From contig VUYT01000024.1 of NCBI GenBank assembly GCA_008802785.1, positions 245,194 to 309,193 on the forward strand: 64,000 bases of DNA, read 5' to 3'. Shown piece by piece: positions 43,198 to 56,046 of this stretch (position 1 is the stretch's first letter; each line of letters starts with the position of its first letter). Below the pieces are notes generated by a model. The model was not told where the DNA came from. It ran no database searches and saw only the letters and a program-made list of their open reading frames with translations. This stretch comes from Symmetrospora coprosmae. Its lineage: Eukaryota > Basidiomycota > Cystobasidiomycetes > Symmetrosporaceae. The position numbers and the translations under genes are program-made.

Positions 43198-46100
43198 CTA
43201 GCTCCTCGTCTTGATCTCGACCGCGACATTGACCGCCATGACGGAGATGTAGACGAGCATGAGGCCAACAGCCCACTTGCGGCTCATGACGAAACCGTTC
43301 AGCGGAACAGAGACGAGCGTCCCCACGAGAACGCCGAGTAAGCTGAGAGCCGACACGGTGAGTGTCGTCGAGATCTCGACTTGGACAGGCTTGCCCGTCG
43401 TATGGGTCAGGTACGACCCAGAGGCGCCGATACCTAGCAGGATGTTGAGCATCGGTCCGCCAAAGCACGCTGATAGCGCCATGAGCGGATAACCCATGCG
43501 GGCGACAGTGATGTTGGCAACGAGATCGCCGAGAGAGTTGCCCATGGCAAAGATCGTCAGACCAAGAATGGCGTCGCTGAGCCCAAAGATGTGGCCGATG
43601 GTCTGTGCACGAAAGCGGGTCGGGAGATCAGCGAGACTGTCGCCAGTCTGATCCCAAGGCAGTCCGATGCGACGCACCTGAAGAACACCGACCACTTCGT
43701 TCACGATCGTCAAGATCCAGACGATCGCCATAAAAAAGCCGATAAAGCAGAGCGAAAGCACTCGCGTGACGTGGGTCTCGTCCTTGAAGAACAGCAATGC
43801 AATGGTCGACAATGCGAGGCCGACGCCAAGCGCGGAGCAGACATTCCAGATGTGCAGTTGGTCGCCTGTAAGGACGGGGTCAGCGGCAGGAAATAGGGTG
43901 GTAGACACTCAGGGCCGTTCCGCTCACCAAAGAGGGCCAGCACCGCGAACATCGGCGCGAGCAGACACTGAATGGCCGTGATGTATCTCGTGAGCTGCAA
44001 CTCGTCGACACCGTACTGCTCCGCATCATGAAGTGGGGTACAGCAACCAGACGGGTTGGCATCTTCGCCATCACCCCCGTCTGCGTTTTCCAGCAAACGG
44101 CCGTCTCGATGGGAGTTGGCGTGCTGTTGCAGAGCGGGCAAAGCTGCAGCACCAACAGTAATGTCGTTGACGGGTGGAAGCGTATACGGAGCCGCTGGCT
44201 CGCTGTCCTCAGCTTGAGCTGATCCCTCGAGAGGCGTGGCGACGACCGGAGAGACGGTAAGGTGCGTCGGATCACCTGGCGCCAGATGACTACCGTCGGC
44301 AGTGTGTTGGTGATGATGATGATGCGTAGCGACTGGGCTATGCAGCTCGTGCGCGATAGCCAGAGACCGGCGAACGTTACGGGCTCGTTCCTCTTCTTCC
44401 ATCTCATCAAGTTCTTCTTCAATCTCAGAATCTTCATCACTGTCTGTGACTCCGCGCAAGAAATGTGCAGCGAGGGGGCCGTGGTGATTGTAGTGGATGT
44501 CACCCGCCTCCCCATTAGGCGGGTCGTCACTGTCAGGCAGCTTGATCTGCCCGTCGAGCTCGCTCTCCAGTCGATCCTTCTCCAGTGCCTCCCGCATGTA
44601 CTCCTCGTCTTCGTCATCCTCGGCGCTGCTCTCGTCTACCACGGGCAGCGTCAGATTCAGCAGTAGGACTGCTGGAACCGACACGAGCGAGGTGATCATT
44701 GCGAGGAATGACTTGGACGTGAAGGTGTGCATCGACGGGAAAAGGGAATATAAAAGAGCCCGGACGATAGCCGCGACGCGCCGGAGATTGTATCGCGCTG
44801 ACGAAGGCGGCCGCACGTTACTATCCGAAGTCGCTTCGCCCGTCACCCCTAGCACTCGCTGAGCTTTCGAAGGGACGGAAGGCTGCACAGATCCAGCGTC
44901 ATCTTGCTGCACGCCTAGAACTTTGAGCGCTTTCGTTGGGTACTTAGCGAGCGCTTGCGGTACCGCCGCCGCGCTCTGACTGGCTGGCGGCCGGGCAGTG
45001 ATATCCGATTCTCCTGGACTAGAGTCCTCGTTGCGAGCTGAGACGGAATCATCGCTCGGAGGTTGCAGACTCTTGGTAGCGGACGCAGGCGTCGACGCCG
45101 GCCAAGACCAGGTTGGGATATCGGCCAGTGTATCAGGCGCATCGTGGACATCACACGCGCTACCTTTCCAGGGATCCTCGAAGCCTGGCATAGCTGGAAC
45201 AGCCAGCACACCGGCGGGAGGAACTGAGCCCTGGTCAGGCCAGTTGCCCAACGCAGATGGCGACGAGTTTGGATTACTGATTGAGCGCATTCTGCCCTTG
45301 ATCGGCTTGCTGGTCCTGTCTGAGGGATTGCGAGCGTTCTCGCCTAGCCCTGCCCCAGCTGAATCCCTGCTTGAGCCAGAGCTTTGCTTCTTGGTTCTTC
45401 GCCCGTGAAAGCTCTGTGGGCGGCCCCCTCGGCTTCCTGGCTGCGAGGCTCGCGAAGGCGACCTTGCCATGCCGAGGCCCAACGCCGTCGATTCCTCTTC
45501 GTCTCGCGCATACACTGGCGTGGCGGCTCCGCTGTTACTGCCCGACTTCCCCCGCGGGCGGGTCGCCAATGCTGGACTCTCGAACGGTGCTAACCGCTTG
45601 CTAGCGCCGCCTTCTGCCTGCAGCGAGTTTACTACGTCCCGAAATTCCACCGCTCCCAGGAATGACATCCGTCCTTGAAGATGTATAGCATGATGAGATG
45701 CGCTACGCATGTGGGAATGTGGATGCGAGTGGTGACGCGGCGTGCCGTGTCCACCTGCTGCTGCAGCCGACAGAGTTGTCGATCGTTTCCTGCCTGACCC
45801 TGTGGGCGTATGCAGGCCAGAAGCAGTGCTTGAGGATGTATGCAAAGGTGCCCGACCTGGTGACCGAGCGCCAGAGCTCCTTCTCGAAGATGCTGGCCGC
45901 CTTGAGCCAAAATAGTCATCCGGGCTCTCTGCCGATTCCTGACGTTCGAGCAGTGGGGACGATGGTGGGCGTGCGATGGTCACCTCCGGTATGATGAGAG
46001 GATCGAGTGATCGCCTGGACTGCCGGTCCCTCACTGAGGAATGGCACTCTCCGTCCTCATCGCCGTCGCTTTGATTGTCCTCGTTCTCGGTCCACGCTCC

Positions 46101-47036
46101 TCGGATGAGACGCTCGCGCTCCTTCTGTCTCCATCTCCTACGCCTGTACCACGACCCGACTGCGACGAGCGCGACGTAGCAGAAGTAGAGGGCAATCATG
46201 GTGTTTGCCTCCCAAGCGTGTATGCGTCCGTCACGCAGAATGATAATGCTGAACGCGACGGCTAGGGTAAAGAAGCCGACGTCCCGAAAGAAGTTGAAAC
46301 GCTGCACCTTGAACGGCTTCACGAGGACCATGCTCCCTGCCACGATGGAGCAGATGAACGAAGCTGCGCCAATGAGTTCGCCAATGGCAAGCGAGCCCGA
46401 GCCAGCCTTGAGGGAAGCGAATGTGGAGAATAGGTCGGGTGCTCCGTTGGCCCAGCCGACCATGGTCGCACCTGCCACATCCTCCGGCAGACCTAGCCGG
46501 GATGCCAGGGTGGACAGGTTCGGGCAGAAGAAGTCGGACGCCACGATGCCCAGGAAGGAGAAGAGGAAGAGAAGCCAGAGTACGAGCAGCGCAATTCCTA
46601 GGGCTGGTGGCAATTTGACGTAGAGGTTGTGATACGGAATGTAGCTCGGTACGTCGTGCGTCGCATTTGGCCGTGCTGCAGGATGAGCGTGCGGCGAGTG
46701 AGACGCGGTCGCAAAAGGCCAGCTGTCGGGCTCTGCGGATGACGGGTCGTCGAGCGCAGCGTAGCTTCGGCGGTACAATGTCGACAGCTCCGCTGCTGTT
46801 GCGTGCTCTCTTGAGCGCTGCCCAAGATAGCTGCTTGCTTGTTCCTGCAAGCGGAGATGCGACTCGTGGCGGTGATGGCGCAGGAGCGAGATGCAGGCGG
46901 CGAAGAGCAGTAGCGGGAGGAGGATGAGGATCCGTGGAGGTGGAGGGGGCGTAGGTACCTTTGCAGATGATGGTGATTTCCTCCTCGCTCTCGATGGTCC
47001 TCCCGCCATTGCAGCACGCCTGGCGGATGAAGCCAT
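43198..47036 (-). CDS. Na+/Ca2+-exchanger-like cation transporter (NCX/NCKX superfamily)
   Basis: Large cation/Ca2+ exchanger resembling yeast YDL206W and mammalian SLC8B1/NCLX. Exons 47036-43928, 43865-43678, 43602-43198; 1233 residues. After a basic N terminus and an anchor (ILILLPLLLFAACISLLR), the alpha-1 repeat reads GATMVGWANGAPDLFSTFAS and the alpha-2 repeat GLSDAILGLTIFAMGNSLGD; both carry the family acidic/polar pocket residues. Between them is a hydrophilic loop of more than 700 residues, with Ser/Arg-rich, strongly acidic (EEELDEMEEEER) and His-rich (HHHHHQH) parts. The His tract comes from a GAT-repeat on the plus strand (44307-44321). The loop is far longer than in most exchangers and may sense ions. 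Start: the codon at 47039 is GTG, so I chose the next ATG at 47036. Membrane location is not determined. Confidence 0.9.
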
Positions 47037-47504
47037 CACGAGGGCGGTCTGTTCCCGCCTGCCTCGTCGTGGCCTTGCCTCGCTCTAGAGATGGGGTCTC
47101 ACTCCACCTGGCGATGTCCTTGCTAGTAGACTAGAAGGACGACTGGCGTCTTTCACCGCAGCCAGACTGCTCTTCCCTGTCCGATGGTTTCCTTCTGGTA
47201 GAAAGCACAGGCAGCTGGGGGGAAGAGGCTCTCCCGACTTGGAGCAACGCCGGTGACACACTCAGACACCGCCTGCGCGTGGGAACTTTGTATCAGACTG
47301 AACAGCTGCAGGACTGAAGATGCGCAAAGCAGATGGGTGACCACCGTCCAGCTAAAGGGACCGACGATGAAACACTGCTCTGCTGCCTGTCCCCGCGTCC
47401 TCTGCCTTCTCACGGCTGCTGACGGCTCACAACTCGAGCACGCTCCCCTCCCTTGCCCTTGTGACAAAGGCGCCGAGAGACAGCACTCTGATGCGTGAGC
47501 GTAC
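47037..47504. promoter_or_regulatory. Divergent intergenic region exchanger / membrane protein
   Basis: 468 bases between divergent start codons (up to 543 if the plus-strand gene begins at 47580). Nothing besides presumed promoters was recognised. Confidence 0.45.
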
Positions 47505-48860
47505 ATGCGGACAAGAGAGTCGCGTACAGCTTTGAATCTGACGCTGTTGTCAACGCACATCTCGCAGCCACCTTCACAGATGCAGTCCCATGACACGGCG
47601 AGGAGACTGCAGGACAGTGACGACAGCGGCGTGGGAGACAGCGGCATCCCATTCCAGCCCGCATCACCGACGGGCATTCCATCCTGGATATGGTTGACTC
47701 TCCTCACCCTCTTCATGCTCGCCATCGTCTTTGTCTCGGTCAGAGGTCTCTATGCGCACTTGCCCGTGTCGTGGCAGCGCTACCTCCGAGAGCGCTGGGA
47801 GGATGCTCAGGAACGGATAGCCCTGGCCAATCCGCTACAGAGGCGGAGCAGCCACTGGGGTAGGAGCGGCAGGATCCGATTGTCAGCAGATGGGCCTCAC
47901 CAGGGCGTCCGGATAGGCAGCTTGACTGTCCATGCGGACGGCGAGAGCTCCTCCTCCGACGATGATGACGACGATGACGAGCTACCGCTGGCGACCAGGT
48001 TGCAGGACTTGCTGAGTCACCGGAGACTCGGCTCAGGCAGGAACGGGCTATTATTACAGACCACGGTTGACCGGATAGTCTCCCTGTTCAGCGGAAAGGG
48101 CGCTGGCAATGGCATCGGACACAGGCATCCCGACGCGCTCCATCTCGATACCGGTGACGAGGAACGCATATTGGATCTACCACGCACTCGCTTGCCGAGA
48201 GGGTCATCCAGCAAAGCCACGAGCCCACGAAAGCTTGTCAAGCCTCGGCCGGGCGAGCGCCGCGCATCGGCCTCATCCACTTCATCATCCGACTCGCTCT
48301 TTCAGCTGCAAGAAGCATCCGCGTTCCAGAATAGCAATCCCGATGCGCCTATACTACCTACGTCGTTCACATTTCAGAGCTTGCAGGAGCAGGCTGGGCG
48401 AGGTGCAACTGCGAGCCCACAGCGTCGGTACTCGGACACTCCGCCACCGGCAGCCTCCGCATCGTCTCCTGCACGACGGCACTCCTCCGCCTTTGTCACG
48501 AGTACAGGGGGACCGCTGTCTCCTTCCTACCCCAGCGGAGGATCCTCCGTGCCGTTCGCCGTGCCGAATGCAGCATACATGGCGCGGTCGCCAACACGAT
48601 CGCCGTCTTTGTCTCGGACACCGAGCCTACTCGCAATACGGGAAGAGTCTTCTCCACGCTCTTCTTCAGAGGAGCAGCGTAGTAGCGGTGCCAGCCTGCC
48701 TCCGCCTCTCGCCCGGACACCCTCCGCCACGTCCAGCGAATCGCAGGATCTACCAGACTGGCGGTCAGCACATACGACGAACTCGACCTCGACTGGCTTT
48801 CAGTCAGGGTACGCGAGACGGTCAGCCTCTTCTTCTTCGACGATTTCGGTGGCAGAGTAG
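47505..48860 (+). CDS. Unrecognised single-pass membrane protein, Ser/Pro-rich
   Basis: Intronless frame of 451 residues; no family recognised. It has one hydrophobic segment at about residues 59-80 (WIWLTLLTLFMLAIVFVSVR) and a short hydrophilic N-terminal part. The region that follows is long and probably cytosolic: basic and Trp-containing (WQRYLRERWEDAQERIALAN), then an Asp run (SSSSDDDDDDDELPLATRLQ), and a Ser/Pro/Arg-rich end suggestive of phosphorylation. The frame is consistent with real coding because it stays open for 1.35 kb with Ser/Pro/Arg bias like its neighbours. A second ATG at 47580 (MQSHDTARRLQ) may be the true start, since the codons before it look like a 5' leader. Function unknown. 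Confidence 0.65.
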   Translation: MRTRESRTALNLTLLSTHISQPPSQMQSHDTARRLQDSDDSGVGDSGIPFQPASPTGIPSWIWLTLLTLFMLAIVFVSVRGLYAHLPVSWQRYLRERWEDAQERIALANPLQRRSSHWGRSGRIRLSADGPHQGVRIGSLTVHADGESSSSDDDDDDDELPLATRLQDLLSHRRLGSGRNGLLLQTTVDRIVSLFSGKGAGNGIGHRHPDALHLDTGDEERILDLPRTRLPRGSSSKATSPRKLVKPRPGERRASASSTSSSDSLFQLQEASAFQNSNPDAPILPTSFTFQSLQEQAGRGATASPQRRYSDTPPPAASASSPARRHSSAFVTSTGGPLSPSYPSGGSSVPFAVPNAAYMARSPTRSPSLSRTPSLLAIREESSPRSSSEEQRSSGASLPPPLARTPSATSSESQDLPDWRSAHTTNSTSTGFQSGYARRSASSSSTISVAE

Positions 48861-49142
48861 CATAAAGAGCGTGGTAGCCAGATGCGTCTTTGTAGACTGG
48901 GGAATTGAACTTCTGATAAGGGTCACTCGTCTACGCGCGCAATGTAGCAATAGATTAAAGAAGTATCGGCTGTAGTCCAGGCATTACAGAGCGTCATCTG
49001 CACAAGGCGGCTCGGTCGCTCCGAGATCCGGATGACAGGGTTGATGTGGCAAGCCCGCCGGCCGCTTGCAGCTTCCCCGGTCGCGCGTGGACGATGCTCT
49101 TGTCCCGACCCACCCGTTGCTCCCAGCATTCAAGCAGCTACG

Positions 49143-51256
<2,114 letters not shown>

Positions 51257-51393
51257 GGCGCAATTCGCTACGCTATTCTGTGGGCCGAACCTCAATGACC
51301 GGAGGCGTACAGTTCTTGCGCATTCTACTCACAACATCATGTTTACTGCAACGCGACTGGTGTACCATGCTATGCGACTAGAACTTGATGTCA
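51257..51393. other. Convergent gap SRP54 / SOG2
   Basis: 137 bases between two stop codons of convergent genes, so their 3' UTRs likely overlap. Confidence 0.55.
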
Positions 51394-54300
51394 CTAATTG
51401 TAGCGCGGGTTGTAGTTCGTGAAGCTACCGGCATGTCGTCTTCCTCCTGGCGCAACCCCTGAAGCATGGTTGCCCACTGCAGAGGCCGATGGCGGCACCT
51501 GCTGAGGCCGCTGTTTGACGACAGGGACACCACCTGCCGGCAGTGCCGGTGAAGCCAGAGGTGTGCGAGGATTAGCACCGTTGACTGCAGGGGTGGCGCT
51601 GGACGTCACAATGGGATTACTGAAGTAGCCCGCTTGTTCGTCTTCGAGAGGCGAGGGCGTCGGCATCTGTATCTGCCTAGCGCCGTTTGCGGAGAAATCC
51701 GCTGGGTCGCCCTTCATCCAAACGATGATTTCGTCCTTGAGGGGAGTGAGAGCGGCCCAGGATGTCGCGATCTCTCCCATGGCGCCGTACACGGAGAGGA
51801 TGAGCGTTCTGGAATAGCGAATGTCCATAGAAGGGCCGAAGAGTGCGGGAATTTGGCTGGCGATGTTCTGGACTAGCTTGCCGAAAATTGCGACGTTCTC
51901 GCGACAAGTCTCGATGACTTCTTTCACGACCGCTACATCCGGCGAGCCACGGCGCGAGCTCGAATCGAAGCGATCCAAAGTATCGATGAGGAAGCCCATA
52001 GCATCGTCTCCGGACGCCATGATTTTCGAGAGGCTCGCAGGTAGGCGGTCCGGCGCTGGGAAGATGACACACTGCTTGATCGAAGCGTGCACTTGCGAGA
52101 GAGAGAACAGTATGCCTCGAATTGCATCGATAAACTCGAGAAGGGTCGGCGGCACAGCTTTCGAGATCGTGAAAGCGGGTAGCATCGAGAGTCGCCGGAA
52201 GTAGGCACCGCTGTTACCACGCTCCGGACCAAGCTGCTGATTGTTGCCGTTGGCAGCAAACTGCTGCTCCAGATTGCGACGAGCGCGGGCGGGTGGCAAC
52301 TCAACACTGCCTGAGGCTGAGCTTCCGTTGACTTCCAGCATTGGGCTATGCAGCGGGAGCCGGTCCCTTTCTTCCTGCGACGATGATGGGCTCATGCTGC
52401 GATTTTCCGTCTCGACTCTCGGCAACGGTAGCTGAGGGTTCTCCAAACGGTCGCCACTAGCCGACCTTGGTGGAGTCGGCAATCCCGTTGAGGTCGGGGT
52501 TCTGACTTTGACTGTCGGAGATAGGGATGAGGTGGGCCCTGTCTCCGTGTGCTGTCTGTTGGCGATCGGCCGAATCCTGCCAACGGCGTTCGAGTCCGCA
52601 GAAAGTTGACTCGTGGGCGATGCATGCTGATGTGCTAGCGGGGCGGGCGGCACGGAATCTCCGGTAAGCTTGCTGTATCGTTCTTCCTCATCTTCAGCGA
52701 TGGCGCCATTGCTAAACCGCTCATCCAGGATCTGGGCGTGATCCTGCCTGAGATCCGGGAGACTCTTTTTTACCTTCAAGCCCCGCTTGTTGACGGGAGT
52801 GGCGCTGGCTAGGGAGTGAGAGGCGTTGCGGCCGTGCTGAGACAGTCGGGCAGCTTCGCTCTCGCTGCTGGTCGATTCGGCGGTCTCGCCCTTCTCATCT
52901 GGCTGCGTTGGGCTGAAACTGTGAAGAGGCGAAGCGGAAGCTTGTGCTGGAGCCGTGCCCGTGCCTGGTCGACTCGATGACGAGCTTGACGGGAGAGGCG
53001 GTACAGCTTGGTGCGGATACTGAACGTGCTGCAGCCTTTCTTCCGAGCGACTCCTGTCGCGTTCCCGGACATCGCGATCTCGAAAGATCGCATCCTCGGA
53101 ATTGCTCGTCTGTAGCGCTGGCATTGCAGGGACTTCGCTCGCATGATCGCGTATCCAGTCCTGCAAGCCGACAAGCCATTTCTGCAGGGCCTGTGCTTCG
53201 TCCAGCTTGGATGCACTGTCGCCAGCAGCACCCGCACCTCCACCGTCCTTCTTCGAGGCAGCAGGATCACCGGGCGGGCCTGGGACGATTGGCTGCGTCA
53301 CGATTTCTCTCGGTGGCCATTCGAGCGGGTTCTGTGTTCATCGATAGGTCAGCGCACTTTAGCAGATCGTTCGCGCGGGGCAACGGTGCCCACATGATCA
53401 ATCTTCAGAACCCGGAGGTTCTTCATGTCTGCAAAATATGTTGGCAGTCGCTTTACCCTGTTCTTCGAGATCGAGAACACTCTTAGATTCTTGAGAGTTC
53501 CACACTGCGCCGGCAGTCGCTTGATCTTGTTTCGAGAGATGTCCAGAATCTCCAACGACGGAATCTCGCAGAGCTGTTGTCAAGGTCGATGGTTTCGTTG
53601 CAGCGTCATGAGGAGTTGTCCCAACAGGAGCGCGACAGGGAGACTCGACTCACAACGGGCGGGAAGACGGTGAACATGTTCAGGCGGATATTAAGGTACC
53701 GTAGGGTAGAACCCAATTTGGAGAAGCTCGGGGGCAGTGAAGCGATGTAGTTATAGCTTAGCGCCAGCCTGCGAAGTTCCGGCCCGACTATCAGTACACG
53801 ATCCCACGGCGATCCAGCCTGCTTCGTTCGAACGATACGACGTACCGGCCGACCGTTCCAGCTAAAACTTCGATAACCTCGTCTGGCACATCCGCTACTC
53901 GTTGGTGACTAAGCACGACGGTCTCTAGCCCTGATCCCGGTGGTGTCGTGCTGTTCTCATTGACGTTCTTGCTGCTGATCGTACGAGCGAGGCTCGGCGG
54001 AGGTTGCAGTCCTCCACCGCCGCCATAGGAATGCTGCATTGTAGCGGTGCTGTCGTCTTCGCTGCGGTTTGAGCCTGTGCTAGTATTGCGATTATGTGAC
54101 ACGCTGGATGACAAGCCGGACACTGAGCCACTCAGAGCGGACGGCGGTAGGCCTGACCTCCCTGCCAGGTGTCCTCCAGCTCCCGGAGGAGCGGCATTCG
54201 CTGATTGCGATCGCGCCATGCTCATAGATGCGCCTCCCTGTAAGCTGGAACTGCTCGCGTTCGCCGGCGATGCGTCGCCCCGCATCTTCAGCACCATTTC

Positions 54301-55527
54301 CAACAGGGCACTCGCAGAGATGGGAGGGGGCGGCGTATAATCGCGACTCGGTTGAGATCCTTGTCCGGAGCTCTGTCCTGCATGTCCGGAACTGGCACTC
54401 GCTGCATTCTGGCTGGTCGACGTCGATAGTGGCTGGTGCCTGTCACTTGTAGTCTCGGTCCATCCTGAACGCTGACCGTATGCACCAGCACCAGCTCCGC
54501 TAGTAGTCCCTGGGTGCCCTGCATTGTACATACGACCCTGCCCGCTCGAAGAAGCAATCATGGAATGCGAAGTCGACGAGGAGGACGGTATGGCTGTCTG
54601 CGACCGTCCAAAAATGGGACGAGCCGAGGGAGCGGCCGGTAGGAAATTGGAGGAGGAAGAATGCGGTAGTGGTGGTATGGGCTGGCTGGGTGGCGGCTGA
54701 GGTGGATGAACATGTAGCTGAGCCCCGCTGTTTGGCGCATGCTGGACGCCGGCCAGCGGTGTACCAGATACACCAGCGGAAGACGCTCCGATGCTGGATA
54801 TGGGACCCACGGGTGCCAAAGCTGGCGAGAGCAGGTAGTCGAATGATTGGTCCTCTGCGTTCATGCTGGTTCCCGGCGCGAAAGGGGAGGGCGTGAGGCC
54901 GCCACCACCAGCAGAGCCAGCACCCTGACTGTAATATGGCGCATACTGAGCTCCATTGAGCCCATCGTTGCTGCTCTCTCCGTACTCTAGACTGCCATAG
55001 TCGTCCGAGTTCTGGGCGCGTCGGTGCGCCTGATGGTGGTGGTAGTTGGTCGACGCCTGCTCCCGCAGCGCTTTCGACGATGACACTACGTTCTGCATGC
55101 CAGCGGACCTTGGGCCAGTGAATGCTCCTAAAGCACCACCGCTCCTACTGCTGCTACCAGTTGGACTGCTGGCCGTCGGCGCCGCTGTCCTCGCCGCCGT
55201 AACTGCACGCGTGTTGGGCCCTCCACGAGTAAGTCGCGACGTGGGCGAGACCGAGATTGACGTCGAGCTTGCGAGGGAGGAAGCCGACGCAGATGAGGTA
55301 CTGCTTGCGCTGCTTGTATTGCTGTCGGATGCGGCGTGATGCAGGTGGTATCCGGATGAGATGCTCGAAGCCGCGGCTCCAGAGTGGCCACCGCCCCAGT
55401 TCGCGTCAGGGTGCTGCGAAGTGGAGCTGCTCAGAGCTGGACGGGCGGAGGAGGAGGAGGAGGACGACGAGGAAGTGGATGCCGGTATTGCAGAGGCTAC
55501 ATCATAGCGGGCTGATGCATAGTTCAT
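51394..55527 (-). CDS. SOG2: SOG2-like leucine-rich repeat protein (RAM signalling pathway)
   Basis: LRR scaffold of the RAM (Cbk1/NDR kinase) pathway that controls polarity and cell separation. Exons 55527-53846, 53768-53654, 53573-53394, 53331-51394; 1304 residues. The first 500 residues are low-complexity (Ser/Ala/Gly/Pro). The conserved part starts with VADVPDEVIEVLAGTVGRLALS and YNYIASLPPSFSKLGSTLR, followed by LRRs (LEILDISRNKIKRLPAQCGT, LRVFSISKNRVKRLPTYFAD, LRVLKIDHNPLEWPPREIVT). A Sog2 domain follows, with DWIRDHASEVPAMPALQTSN and, further on, AVPPTLLEFIDAIRGILFSL and KEVIETCRENVAIFGKLVQN, ending in NPRYN. The LRR splice junctions are in phase; the acceptor at 53769 was chosen over a TAG 17 bases upstream because it gives GRLALSYNYI. 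Confidence 0.88.
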
Positions 55528-56046
55528 CCTCTCCGTAAAGCAGGACCGAAGTTGCGCCGTCGCGCGGGCGCGAAGTCGGTGACGCGCAGGGGTGACAGAT
55601 GGTGAATGCTGGGAGCGGGGTACTGAAGAGCGGCACAGCAGACAAACTAGTAGCTATACTCGTACTGCTCTACCAAACGAATGATAGTGTGAGAGGTACA
55701 GGATAGCGAAGCGAAGTGATGGAGGTCATCGACAGCGAGGCCATTTTCTCCCCCGCACCTCCGCGCCCGTCACATTCTCTGCAGGGGCAAGCTAAGTAGC
55801 GACGCGACCCGTGTCGCCGCTCGAGACCGACGCCGAAAAGCCTCAGCGATGCCGGGAGACAGACGCGCAAGCCCGGTCAAAGGGCTATATGGACGCCAGT
55901 GTGACCACAGGACCTCCTGTATCTCGAGTGAGCACCATGTATAGGGGACATCATTGTGCAGCCCGTGCGCCGACAGGTAAACATACAACAACCAAGTGGA
56001 GTGGGATGAGGGAGACGGACAAGTACTGGCACAAGAAACAGGCCCT
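55528..56046. other. Intergenic: SOG2 upstream / HAS1 downstream
   Basis: 519 bases between two minus-strand genes; presumably the SOG2 promoter and HAS1 3' UTR. No gene or repeat recognised. Confidence 0.6.
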
